This document shows, one piece after another, positions 1 to 7,431 of a stretch of 64,000 bases of DNA (position 1 is the first letter of the stretch; each line of letters opens with the position of its first letter). This stretch comes from Rubrivivax sp. Its GTDB lineage: Bacteria > Pseudomonadota > Gammaproteobacteria > Burkholderiales > Burkholderiaceae_C. A model generated the notes under the pieces. The model saw nothing but the letters and a program-made list of their open reading frames with translations, was not told where the DNA came from and did not search any database. Both the position numbers and the translations under genes were made by a program. The stretch spans positions 47,688-111,687 of the forward strand of contig JAIXRN010000090.1 in assembly GCA_027485165.1 (NCBI GenBank), in the 5' to 3' direction.

Positions 1-2
1 TC

Positions 3-332
3 CGCCTGATCGACCCGCCGCGCGTGTCGCCGCAGCCCGTCTCGCCCAACCGCCTGCTGCTGTTGCCGCTGGCCCTGGTGGCAGCGCTGGGTTCGGGTCT
101 CTTCTTCGCCTTCGCAGCCGCGCAATTGCGGCCGACCTTCGGTGACGCCGACGTGCTGCGGTCCAAGACCGGCCTGCCCCTGCTGGGGGTGGTGTCGATG
201 CTGGCGACCGAGAGCGACCGTCGTGCCGAACGGCTGGGTCTGATCCGCTTCGTCTCGGCTTCCGGGGGCCTGATCGGGCTCTTCGTGGCCGGGCTGATCG
301 CGATGGTGCTGTTGAATCGCTACGGGGGTTGA
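3..332 (+). CDS. Wzz/EpsF-type polysaccharide chain-length determinant, C-terminal part
   Basis: The gene is cut by the left window edge; the open frame runs from base 3 to a TGA at 330-332. The visible 109 residues hold the motif IDPPRVSPQPVSPNR, typical of the segment just before the last membrane helix in Wzz/GNVR chain-length regulators. A first hydrophobic segment (LLLLPLALVAALGSGLFFAF), a short loop and a final helix (LIGLFVAGLIAMVLL) follow. In XrtA loci this inner-membrane protein controls exopolysaccharide chain length and pairs with a cytoplasmic tyrosine kinase, which here starts 3 bases downstream. The assignment rests on the C-terminus and the neighbourhood. Confidence 0.85.
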   Translation, partial: RLIDPPRVSPQPVSPNRLLLLPLALVAALGSGLFFAFAAAQLRPTFGDADVLRSKTGLPLLGVVSMLATESDRRAERLGLIRFVSASGGLIGLFVAGLIAMVLLNRYGG

Positions 333-335
333 AAG

Positions 336-1340
336 GTGAGCAGTCTCATTGAACAGGCCGCCCTGCGCCTGGAACAGTTGCGGCAGGCCGGTGTGGCCGT
401 GCCCGACACCGGTGATGGCGCTGCCGCACCCAGTGGCGCTGCAGCCTTCGCAGCCGCAGCAGAAGCGGCACTGGGCCGGCCAGTGGCCGAAGCCACGCCC
501 GTGGCCCGCAGCGCTGCCGTGGCCGCCAAGCCGGTCGAAAACCCGATCTCGTCGCGCCGTGTCGAGCTGGACCTGAACATGCTGCAGCAGGCCGGCATCG
601 TCACGCCGAACAGCCCGCGTTCGCACCTGGCCGACCAGTACCGCGTGCTGAAGCGCCCGCTGATCACCAACGCCCTGGGCCGCGGGGCTGCCAGCATCGC
701 ACACGGCAACCTGATCATGATCACCAGCGCTCTGCCGGGCGAAGGCAAGAGCTTCACGTCGATCAACCTGGCGATGAGCATTGCCGCCGAACTCGACCAC
801 ACCGTGATGCTGGTCGACGCCGACGTGGCGCGCCCCTCGGTGCTGCGCGTGCTGGGTCTGCCGCCCGGCCCGGGCCTGCTGGACTTGCTGGAAGGCAAAG
901 CCGAGATGTCCGACGTGCTGATGCGCACCAACGTCGACAAGCTCACCGTGCTGCCCAGTGGGTCGCCGCACCCGCGTGCCACCGAACTGCTGGCCAGCGA
1001 AGCGATGAGCCAGTTGCTGGACGACATGGCTACGCGCTACCCCGACCGCATCATCATCTTCGATTCGCCGCCTCTGCTGCTGACCACCGAAGCCCGCGTG
1101 CTGGCCACCCACATGGGCCAGATCGTGGTCGTCGTGCACGCCGACCGCACCCTGCAGTCCAGTGTGCAGCAGGCACTGGCGGCCATCGAGTCGTGCCCGG
1201 TGAAGATGATGGTGCTGAACAAGGCCCGCAGCGACGCCGGCGGCACCTATGGCTACGGTTATGGGTATGGCTACGGCTATGGCTATGGCTACGGCTATGG
1301 CGCCAGCGGCGAAGCCAAGCCCAGCCCGGCAAAGGCCTGA
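336..1340 (+). CDS. XrtA-associated polysaccharide tyrosine autokinase
   Basis: A 334-residue cytoplasmic BY-kinase-like ATPase with a GTG start. A low-complexity Ala-rich N-terminus (to about residue 65) precedes the ATPase fold. The Walker A motif ALPGEGKSF lies near 132-140, Walker A' VMLVDADVARPS at 157-168 and Walker B IIIFDSPP near 239-246. The C-terminus (305-322) is a run of nine Tyr-Gly pairs. C-terminal tyrosine clusters are the autophosphorylation sites of this family and modulate the Wzz partner encoded just upstream. Start and upstream stop are 3 bases apart, suggesting translational coupling. The regular YG repeat is encoded by an 18-base tandem repeat (separate entry). Confidence 0.93.
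   Translation: MSSLIEQAALRLEQLRQAGVAVPDTGDGAAAPSGAAAFAAAAEAALGRPVAEATPVARSAAVAAKPVENPISSRRVELDLNMLQQAGIVTPNSPRSHLADQYRVLKRPLITNALGRGAASIAHGNLIMITSALPGEGKSFTSINLAMSIAAELDHTVMLVDADVARPSVLRVLGLPPGPGLLDLLEGKAEMSDVLMRTNVDKLTVLPSGSPHPRATELLASEAMSQLLDDMATRYPDRIIIFDSPPLLLTTEARVLATHMGQIVVVVHADRTLQSSVQQALAAIESCPVKMMVLNKARSDAGGTYGYGYGYGYGYGYGYGYGASGEAKPSPAKA
1248..1301 (+). repeat. three 18-bp tandem repeats encoding (Tyr-Gly)9
   Basis: Three in-frame copies of an 18-base unit (TATGGCTACGGCTATGGC; the first copy has two third-position changes) encode the tyrosine tail of the kinase. Gain or loss of a unit would add or remove three tyrosines without a frameshift. Confidence 0.95.
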
Positions 1341-1341
1341 C

Positions 1342-2901
1342 TTGCGCGCCAGCGGCCCCTTCCATCGGTCGGCAACGCGCGGCCCAAGGCGGCAGGCGCT
1401 GGCCCTGGCCTGCAGCCTGCTTGCCTTGTCCCCGGCACTGCAGGCGCAGTCGCAAGACCGTGCCGCCGCAGCCCGTTCCGGCCGCGTGCAGCCGACGCTG
1501 GAACTGGCCGAAAGCTATGTCTACGGCAACGCCATCGACGGCCGTGACCAAGGCGAATTCGTCACCCGCATCAGCCCTGGCCTGCGCTGGTCCAGCCGAG
1601 CCGGGCGCGTGCAGGGCAATGTCGACTACAGCCTGGACGCGCTGCACTATTCGCGCCGCCGTGGCGAAGATGCGGTCAACCAGCGGCTGAACGCCAACAT
1701 CAGCGCTGAACTGCTGCCCCAGCATGCTTTCGTCGATGTGCGGGCCAACATCGGCCGCCAGCCGGTGTCGGCCTACGGGCCGCAGTTTGTCGGCAGTGAC
1801 ATCACTGGCAACCCCAACCGCACCAGCGTGGCAACGCTGCAGGTCTCGCCCTATGTGCAGGGCCGGTTGGGCGGCGTGGCCGACCTGCAGGTGCGCCTGA
1901 CGGCCGCCAGTACCGACGCCAAGGACTACGCAGCGGCCAATTCACGCAGCACCACGGCCCTGGTCAGTTTGGCATCGGTGGGCAGCGGCCTGCTGGGCTG
2001 GAACCTGAGTGCCCAGCGCCAGGACGTGTCGTTCCGCCAGGGCAGTGACACCGTGAGCGACCGCATTGCCGCCACCGTGACATGGCGCCCGGACATCGAC
2101 TGGCGTTTCTTCCTGCGCGGCGGCCGCGAAAGCACCGACCTGGGCACGGTCGTCAAGCGCCAGTACGACAACGTCGGCGGTGGCCTGGCCTGGACGCCGT
2201 CGCCGCGCACCAACGTAGCGCTGGAAGCTGACAAGCGTTACTTCGGCACCGGCTACCGCGGCCTGGTGGAATACCGCACCGCGCGCACCGTGCTGCGCTA
2301 CATCGATTCGCGCGACACCACCAGCGGCGGCGACCTGAACTTCAACAACCAGCCGGTGACGCTGTTCCAGCTGTTCTTCCAGCAGTTCGCGCCCAGCTTC
2401 CCTGACCCGGTTGCGCGTGAACAGGCTGTCAACGACTTCCTGCGTCTGATCGGCCGCAACGGCAATGAACTCATCAGCGTGGGCGCGCTGGCCGACGCGG
2501 TGTCGCTGCAGCGGCGCCAGGAATTGTCGGCGGTCTGGAATGGCCGGCGGCTGGTGCTGACGGTGCAGGGCTATGCCAGCGACCTGCGTGCCATCGACCG
2601 CGGGCTGGGCGTCACGCTCATCAGCCCGCTGCCTGAACGCACCCGCCAGCGCGGGCTGATCCTGGGCGCTTCCTACCGCCTGGACCCGCTGACCACGCTG
2701 TCGCTGAACGCCTCGCGCCAGAGCACGCCGGGTTCGGGCACGCTGGCCGGCAACCGGCTGGACGCGCTGTCGGCGGGTGTCAACAGCCAGTTCAGCGACC
2801 GGCTGAACTGGGGCTTCAACCTGCGCCTGTCGGACTTCTCGGGCGGTGGATCCCCCTACCAGGAAGTCGCTGCGACGGCTTCACTCAACCTGCGCTTCTG
2901 A
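1342..2901 (+). CDS. XrtA/PEP-CTERM-associated outer-membrane beta-barrel protein (TIGR03016-like)
   Basis: I place the start at the TTG at 1342, one base after the kinase stop. It has an AAAGG ribosome-site-like stretch about 8 bases upstream and directly yields a signal peptide (RRQALALACSLLALSPALQA, residues 16-35). An upstream GTG-initiated extension inside the kinase repeat exists but would bury the signal peptide. The mature 480-odd residues are alternating polar/apolar strands with many Arg/Gln/Asn and end in ATASLNLRF; the terminal Phe is typical of BAM-inserted barrels. The family is known only from XrtA exopolysaccharide loci, and a role as export porin or outer-membrane anchor for EPS is inferred from context. 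Confidence 0.85.
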   Translation: MRASGPFHRSATRGPRRQALALACSLLALSPALQAQSQDRAAAARSGRVQPTLELAESYVYGNAIDGRDQGEFVTRISPGLRWSSRAGRVQGNVDYSLDALHYSRRRGEDAVNQRLNANISAELLPQHAFVDVRANIGRQPVSAYGPQFVGSDITGNPNRTSVATLQVSPYVQGRLGGVADLQVRLTAASTDAKDYAAANSRSTTALVSLASVGSGLLGWNLSAQRQDVSFRQGSDTVSDRIAATVTWRPDIDWRFFLRGGRESTDLGTVVKRQYDNVGGGLAWTPSPRTNVALEADKRYFGTGYRGLVEYRTARTVLRYIDSRDTTSGGDLNFNNQPVTLFQLFFQQFAPSFPDPVAREQAVNDFLRLIGRNGNELISVGALADAVSLQRRQELSAVWNGRRLVLTVQGYASDLRAIDRGLGVTLISPLPERTRQRGLILGASYRLDPLTTLSLNASRQSTPGSGTLAGNRLDALSAGVNSQFSDRLNWGFNLRLSDFSGGGSPYQEVAATASLNLRF

Positions 2902-2907
2902 GGCCCC

Positions 2908-4194
2908 ATGTACGAGGCTTTCTACGGTCTGGCCAGCAAGCCCTTTCAGCTGAACCCGGACCCGAATTTCTACTTCGCCAGCAAGCAGCACCGGCGCGCC
3001 AAGGCGTACCTGGAATACGGCGTTTCGCGCAACGAAGGCTTCATCGTCATCACGGGCGAGATCGGCGCTGGCAAGACCATGGTGCTGCGTAGCCTGATCG
3101 AAGGCCTGAACGGCAGCAACGTCGTCACCGGCCACCTGGTGACGACGCAGCTGGGTGCGGAAGACACGCTGCGCATGGTGGGTGCCGCCTTCGGCTTTCG
3201 CGTCAAGGACGTGCCCAAGAGCGAATTGCTCATCACCCTGGAAGCCTTCCTCATCAGCCAGACCAGCAAGGGCAAGCGCTGCCTGCTGGTGGTGGACGAG
3301 GCGCAGAACCTGACGCCGCGCGCGGTGGAAGAACTGCGCATGCTCAGCAACTTCCAGTTCGGCAACCAGGCTCTGCTGCAGAGCTTCCTGGTGGGCCAGC
3401 CTGAATTTCGCGAGATCCTGCAGCGGCCGGAGATGGAGCAGTTCCGCCAGCGCGTGGCGGCCACCTGCCACATCGGGCCGCTGGACGCCGACGAGACGCG
3501 CGCCTACATCGAACACCGGCTGAAGTGCGCCGGCAGCACCGGCAAACCCAGCTTCGACCCTGCGGCCTTCGACGGCATCCACCGCGCCAGCCAGGGCATC
3601 CCGCGGCGCATCAACGCCGTCTGCGACCGCGTGCTGTTGGCGGGCTTCCTGAGCAACAAGACCCACATCAGCGCTGCCGACGTGGCCGAGGTGGTGGACG
3701 AATTCGAACAGGAATCGGCCGTGCCGCAGCGCGGCCCCGTGGGTGCAGGCGCAGGGGTGGGCGCAGGCCTAGGCGCGCCCGCCGGCCCGACCCATGGCGC
3801 CGGCCATGCCGAACCCAGCATGCCTGGCGGACTGGCCGGCGCAGCGCTGGACGTGGACGTGAGCAAGCTGCGCCTGGACCCTGAAGAAGCCGATGGCCTG
3901 GTGCGCCAGCTGGCCGCGCTGACCGGCGACCAACGCGGTGACCAGCTGCAGCGCCTGGAACGCGGGCTGCTGCGCCTGGAGCGCATCAACCTGGAAACGC
4001 TGGCCATGCTGCAGAAGCTGGTGCAGGCGCTGAAGAAGCCCGAAGCGCGGGTTGACGTGAAAGGCGACGTGAAAGGCGACGCAAAAGGCGACGTGAGGGG
4101 CGACACAAAGGGCGACCCGAAAGGCGACGTGAAGCCGGAAGCCAGAGCCGACGCCCGCGCCGAACATCGCCCGCCAGAACAGCCCGCCAAGTAA
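2908..4194 (+). CDS. XrtA-associated ExeA-like AAA ATPase
   Basis: A 428-residue protein opening with MYEAFYGLASKPFQLNPDP, the hallmark N-terminus of the ExeA/GspA-like ATPases in XrtA loci (TIGR03015). Walker A GEIGAGKT is at 50-57 and Walker B LLVVDEAQ near 126-133. A lid region follows, then a Gly/Ala-rich linker (about 275-310), a predicted helical segment (310-375) and an unusual charged tail of GD-x-K tetrapeptides (383-409). The ATPase lies 6 bases after the outer-membrane barrel gene and 9 before the deacetylase, within one operon. It probably powers or assembles the envelope export apparatus; its exact role is unproven. Confidence 0.9.
   Translation: MYEAFYGLASKPFQLNPDPNFYFASKQHRRAKAYLEYGVSRNEGFIVITGEIGAGKTMVLRSLIEGLNGSNVVTGHLVTTQLGAEDTLRMVGAAFGFRVKDVPKSELLITLEAFLISQTSKGKRCLLVVDEAQNLTPRAVEELRMLSNFQFGNQALLQSFLVGQPEFREILQRPEMEQFRQRVAATCHIGPLDADETRAYIEHRLKCAGSTGKPSFDPAAFDGIHRASQGIPRRINAVCDRVLLAGFLSNKTHISAADVAEVVDEFEQESAVPQRGPVGAGAGVGAGLGAPAGPTHGAGHAEPSMPGGLAGAALDVDVSKLRLDPEEADGLVRQLAALTGDQRGDQLQRLERGLLRLERINLETLAMLQKLVQALKKPEARVDVKGDVKGDAKGDVRGDTKGDPKGDVKPEARADARAEHRPPEQPAK
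4054..4134 (+). repeat. 12-bp tandem repeat encoding GDVK-type tetrapeptides
   Basis: About seven imperfect copies of a 12-base unit (GACGTGAAAGGC) encode the series DVKG, DVKG, DAKG, DVRG, DTKG, DPKG, DVK at the C-terminus of the ATPase. The copies stay in frame and vary mainly at the second residue. Confidence 0.9.
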
Positions 4195-4203
4195 GCCGCC
4201 ACC

Positions 4204-5058
4204 ATGCTTGCCCCGCAGATCACGAACGCGCTGACCATCGACGTCGAAGATTACTTCCAGGTCTCGGCCTTTGCGCCCTACATCCGCCGCGACGAATGGG
4301 ACGCGCGCGAATGCCGGGTCGAGCGCAACGTCCACCGCATCCTGGACCTGCTGGCCGAACGGCAGGTGCACGCCACCTTCTTCACGCTGGGCTGGATTGC
4401 CGAACGCTACCCGCAGCTGGTCAAGCGCATCGTCGCCGAAGGCCATGAACTGGCCAGCCACGGCTATGGGCACGAACGCGCCAGCGACCTGTCTGAAGCC
4501 GCCTTCGTGGCCGACATCACGCGCGCCAAGGGCTTGCTGGAAGACATCGGCGGCCACGCCGTGCGCGGCTACCGCGCACCCAGCTTCAGCATCGGCACCG
4601 GCAACCTGTGGGCCTTCGACGCCCTGGCCCGCGCCGGCCATGCCTACAGCAGCAGCATCTACCCCATCAAGCACGACCACTACGGCATGCCCGACTCACC
4701 CCGCTTCGCCTACCGCGTGGGCAGCGTCGGCACGGGCCTGCTGGAAGTGCCGGTGACGACGCTGCGGCTGATGAACCGCAACCTGCCCAGCAGCGGCGGC
4801 GGCTACTTCCGGCTGCTGCCCTACGCTTTGAGCCGCTGGATGATCGGCACCGTCAACCGCGAAGACCGGCAGTCGGCGATCTTCTACTTCCATCCCTGGG
4901 AGATCGATGCCGACCAACCCCGCGTGGCCGGCATCGACGCCCGGACGCGCTTTCGCCACTACGTGAACATTCCGCGCATGGAAGGCCGGCTGCGCCAGCT
5001 GCTGGCCGACTTCCGCTGGGGTCGCATGGACCAGATCTTCCTGGACCGCGCGGTCTAG
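4204..5058 (+). CDS. XrtA-system polysaccharide deacetylase
   Basis: A 284-residue NodB-type deacetylase without a signal peptide, starting at an ATG 9 bases after the ATPase. The catalytic motifs are visible: TIDVEDY (11-17, metal/catalytic Asp), ATFFTLGW (57-64), SHGYGH (85-90, metal-binding His pair) and RGYRAPSFS (121-129). The C-terminal FYFHPWEID motif and DUF3473-like end match the PEP-CTERM-linked subfamily TIGR03006. It likely removes N-acetyl groups from EPS sugars or lipid-linked intermediates. It is separate from the second deacetylase domain fused to a GT at 19193. Confidence 0.93.
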   Translation: MLAPQITNALTIDVEDYFQVSAFAPYIRRDEWDARECRVERNVHRILDLLAERQVHATFFTLGWIAERYPQLVKRIVAEGHELASHGYGHERASDLSEAAFVADITRAKGLLEDIGGHAVRGYRAPSFSIGTGNLWAFDALARAGHAYSSSIYPIKHDHYGMPDSPRFAYRVGSVGTGLLEVPVTTLRLMNRNLPSSGGGYFRLLPYALSRWMIGTVNREDRQSAIFYFHPWEIDADQPRVAGIDARTRFRHYVNIPRMEGRLRQLLADFRWGRMDQIFLDRAV

Positions 5059-5068
5059 GAGCCCCGCC

Positions 5069-6106
5069 ATGCCCACCCTGCAGCGTCTGGCCCCCGGCGA
5101 CGCCCGCGGCGCCGCGGCCTGGGACGCCTTCGTCCTGGCCTGCCCGGCCGCCACCTTCTTCCACCGTGCCGCCTGGCAGGGCCTGCTGCGCGACGTTTTC
5201 CGGCACGACACCTACTTCCTGTACGCCAGCGAAGGCGACCGCATCACCGGCGTGCTGCCGCTGGCGCACGTGAAGAGCCGACTGTTCGGCAACGCGCTGA
5301 CGGGCTTGTCGTTCACCGTCTACGGCGGCGTGGCGGCCGACGACGAAGCCAGCGCCGCTCTGCTGGAAGCCGAAGCCCAGCGCCTGGCGCAAAGCCTGGG
5401 CGTGGACCATCTCGAGCTGCGCAACCTGCAGCGCCGCCACCCGGAATGGCCGGTGCAGGACCTGTACGTCACCTTCCGCAAGGCCATCCTGCCGGACGAA
5501 GAAGCCAACATGCTGGCCATCCCGCGCAAGCAGCGTGCGATGGTGCGCAAGGGCATCAAGAACGGGCTGCAGAGCCACATCGACGCCGACGCATCGCGCT
5601 TCTTCCAGCTGTATGCCGACAACGTGCACCGTCACGGCACGCCCGCGATGCCGCGGCGCTACTTCGAAGCCCTGCTGCAGGCCTTCGGGCCTGACTGCGA
5701 AGTGATGACGGTGACAGGCCCCGAGGGCCAGCTGCTGTCCAGCGTGATGAGCTTCTACTTCCGCGACGAATGCCTGCCCTACTATGCCGGTGACGCCGAG
5801 GCCGCACGCGACCTGGCCGCCAACGACTTCAAGTACTGGGAACTGATGCGCCGCGCTTGCGCGCGCGGGCTGAAGGTCTTCGATTACGGCCGCAGCAAGC
5901 AGGGCACCGGCAGCTACGCTTTCAAGAAGAACTGGGGTTTCGAGCCCCAGCCGCTGCACTACGAGTACTGCCTGTACAAGCGCGACGCGGTGCCGCAGAA
6001 CAACCCCAGCAACGCCAAGTACAAGCTGATGATCGAAGGCTGGCGCCGCCTGCCCATCGGCGTGGCCAACTGGCTGGGCCCGTACATCGTGCGCAGCCTC
6101 GGCTGA
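5069..6106 (+). CDS. FemAB-related protein, XrtA/PEP-CTERM system-associated
   Basis: A 345-residue FemAB/GNAT-superfamily protein. N-terminal motifs include DAFVLACPAATFFHRAAWQ and LPLAHVKSRLFG. The C-terminal GNAT half contains YYAGDAEAARDLAANDF and KVFDYGRSKQGTGSYAFKK, typical of TIGR03019. FemAB proteins transfer aminoacyl groups from tRNA to cell-wall precursors; the XrtA-linked group has no proven substrate, and aminoacyl or acyl modification of the polymer is inferred. The start ATG is 10 bases after the deacetylase stop and the next gene begins 7 bases after this stop. Confidence 0.9.
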   Translation: MPTLQRLAPGDARGAAAWDAFVLACPAATFFHRAAWQGLLRDVFRHDTYFLYASEGDRITGVLPLAHVKSRLFGNALTGLSFTVYGGVAADDEASAALLEAEAQRLAQSLGVDHLELRNLQRRHPEWPVQDLYVTFRKAILPDEEANMLAIPRKQRAMVRKGIKNGLQSHIDADASRFFQLYADNVHRHGTPAMPRRYFEALLQAFGPDCEVMTVTGPEGQLLSSVMSFYFRDECLPYYAGDAEAARDLAANDFKYWELMRRACARGLKVFDYGRSKQGTGSYAFKKNWGFEPQPLHYEYCLYKRDAVPQNNPSNAKYKLMIEGWRRLPIGVANWLGPYIVRSLG

Positions 6107-6113
6107 GGGCAAG

Positions 6114-7331
6114 TTGGCCAATCTGCTCTTCCTGGCGCATCGACTGCCTTACCCGCCCAACAAGGGCGACAAGGTGCGCAGCTACCACTTGCTGAAGCAC
6201 CTGGCGGCGCGGCACAGCGTGCACCTGGGCACCTTCATCGACGACCCTGAAGATCAGCAGTACCTGCCCATCGTGCAAGGCCTGTGCGCCAGCGTGCACG
6301 CCAGCCGGCTGCACCCGCGTCGCGCGAAGCTGGGCAGCCTGAGCGGCCTGCTGCGCAACGAACCCCTGACCCTGGCCTATTACCGCGACGCCGCGCTGGA
6401 CGCCTGGGTGCAGGCCCGCAAGCGCGCCGGGCAGATCGACGGCGTGCTGGTGTTTTCATCGTCGATGGCGCAGTACGCGCAAGGCCTGGACGTGCCGCTG
6501 TGGGTGGACTTCGTCGATGTCGATTCCGCCAAGTGGACAGACTACGCCGCCAACCACCGCTGGCCCATGTCCTGGCTCTATCGGCGCGAAGGCGTGCAGC
6601 TGCTGGGCTACGAACGCAGCGTCGCCGCGCAGGCACGCTGCAGCTTCTTCGCGACCGAAAAGGAAACCGAACTCTTCCGCGGCCTGGCGCCGGAAAGCGC
6701 CGCCCGCGTGGCGCCCATCTGCAACGGCGTGGACTTCGACTACTTCGCGCCGCAGGACGACCGGCCTTCGCCCTTCCAGCCTGGCGAACTGCCCCTGGTC
6801 TTCACCGGCGCGATGGATTACTGGCCGAACATCGACGCCGTCAGCTGGTTCGTGCAGGACATGCTGCCCGCGCTGCGCGAACGCTGGCCAGCCCTGCGCT
6901 TTCACATCGTCGGCCGCAACCCGGCACCGGCCGTGCGCGCACTGGCCGGTGAACACGTCAACGTCACCGGCACCGTGGCTGACGTGCGGCCCTGGCTGCA
7001 GCATGCCGCAGCCGTGGTGGCGCCGCTGCGCCTGGCGCGCGGCATCCAGAACAAGGTGCTGGAAGCCCTGGCCATGGCCCGCCCGGTGGTGGCTGCCAGC
7101 GTGTGCGTGGAAGCCATCGACGCCACGCCAGGCCGGCACCTGCTGGGCGCGGAAACCGCCGACGAATACGTGCACGCCCTGAACACCCTGTTGAGCCACC
7201 CCGCGCAGGCCCGGCAGCTGGGCCTGGCCGGGCGGCTGCAGGTGGAGATCGCCTACGGCTGGGCCGGGCAGCTGGCGGCGCTGGACACCCACCTGGCCGC
7301 CCTGGGCGCCACGCGCCAGGCGGCGGCCTGA
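6114..7331 (+). CDS. GT4 glycosyltransferase, XrtA/PEP-CTERM-associated (TIGR03087-like)
   Basis: A 405-residue glycosyltransferase with a TTG start at 6114, chosen because it follows a GAGGGC ribosome-site-like stretch and gives the family N-terminus ANLLFLAHRLPYPPNKGDKVRSY. The GT-B fold is indicated by ICNGVDFDYFAP mid-protein (start of the C-terminal Rossmann domain), FTGAMDYWPN and the donor-binding segment LARGIQNKVLEALAMARPVV. It should add a sugar to a lipid-linked repeat unit on the cytoplasmic face. It ends the tightly spaced first block; a C-rich 100-base gap separates it from xrtA. Confidence 0.92.
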   Translation: MANLLFLAHRLPYPPNKGDKVRSYHLLKHLAARHSVHLGTFIDDPEDQQYLPIVQGLCASVHASRLHPRRAKLGSLSGLLRNEPLTLAYYRDAALDAWVQARKRAGQIDGVLVFSSSMAQYAQGLDVPLWVDFVDVDSAKWTDYAANHRWPMSWLYRREGVQLLGYERSVAAQARCSFFATEKETELFRGLAPESAARVAPICNGVDFDYFAPQDDRPSPFQPGELPLVFTGAMDYWPNIDAVSWFVQDMLPALRERWPALRFHIVGRNPAPAVRALAGEHVNVTGTVADVRPWLQHAAAVVAPLRLARGIQNKVLEALAMARPVVAASVCVEAIDATPGRHLLGAETADEYVHALNTLLSHPAQARQLGLAGRLQVEIAYGWAGQLAALDTHLAALGATRQAAA

Positions 7332-7431
7332 ACCCATCCGTCCCCCCTTCGCCAGAATCCCCGCCCGAACCCCTGCCCGAACCCGCGCCCGACCCCCCCC
7401 TGACCCCCCGCCTGACCCCCCGCCCCCCGCC
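7332..7431 (+). promoter_or_regulatory. C-rich, G-poor leader upstream of xrtA with a candidate -10 element
   Basis: The 100 bases between the GT stop and the xrtA start are overwhelmingly C on the coding strand, with repeats of CTGACCCCCCGC and CCCGAACCC. A -10-like CAGAAT lies at 7353-7358. There is no purine-rich ribosome site before the ATG at 7432. Such C-over-G bias in the RNA resembles rut (Rho loading) sequence; this is inferred from composition only. Confidence 0.5.

Noticed and set aside
1249..1341. Upstream start for the outer-membrane barrel inside the kinase tail
   Set aside because: It would translate the tandem repeat in another frame and put about 31 residues before the signal peptide. 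TTG 1342 with a nearby AAAGG fits better.
4054..4134. Possible CRISPR-like short repeat array
   Set aside because: The repeats are 12 bp head-to-tail with no spacers and are in frame within a gene. The same applies to 1248-1301 and 37126-37179.
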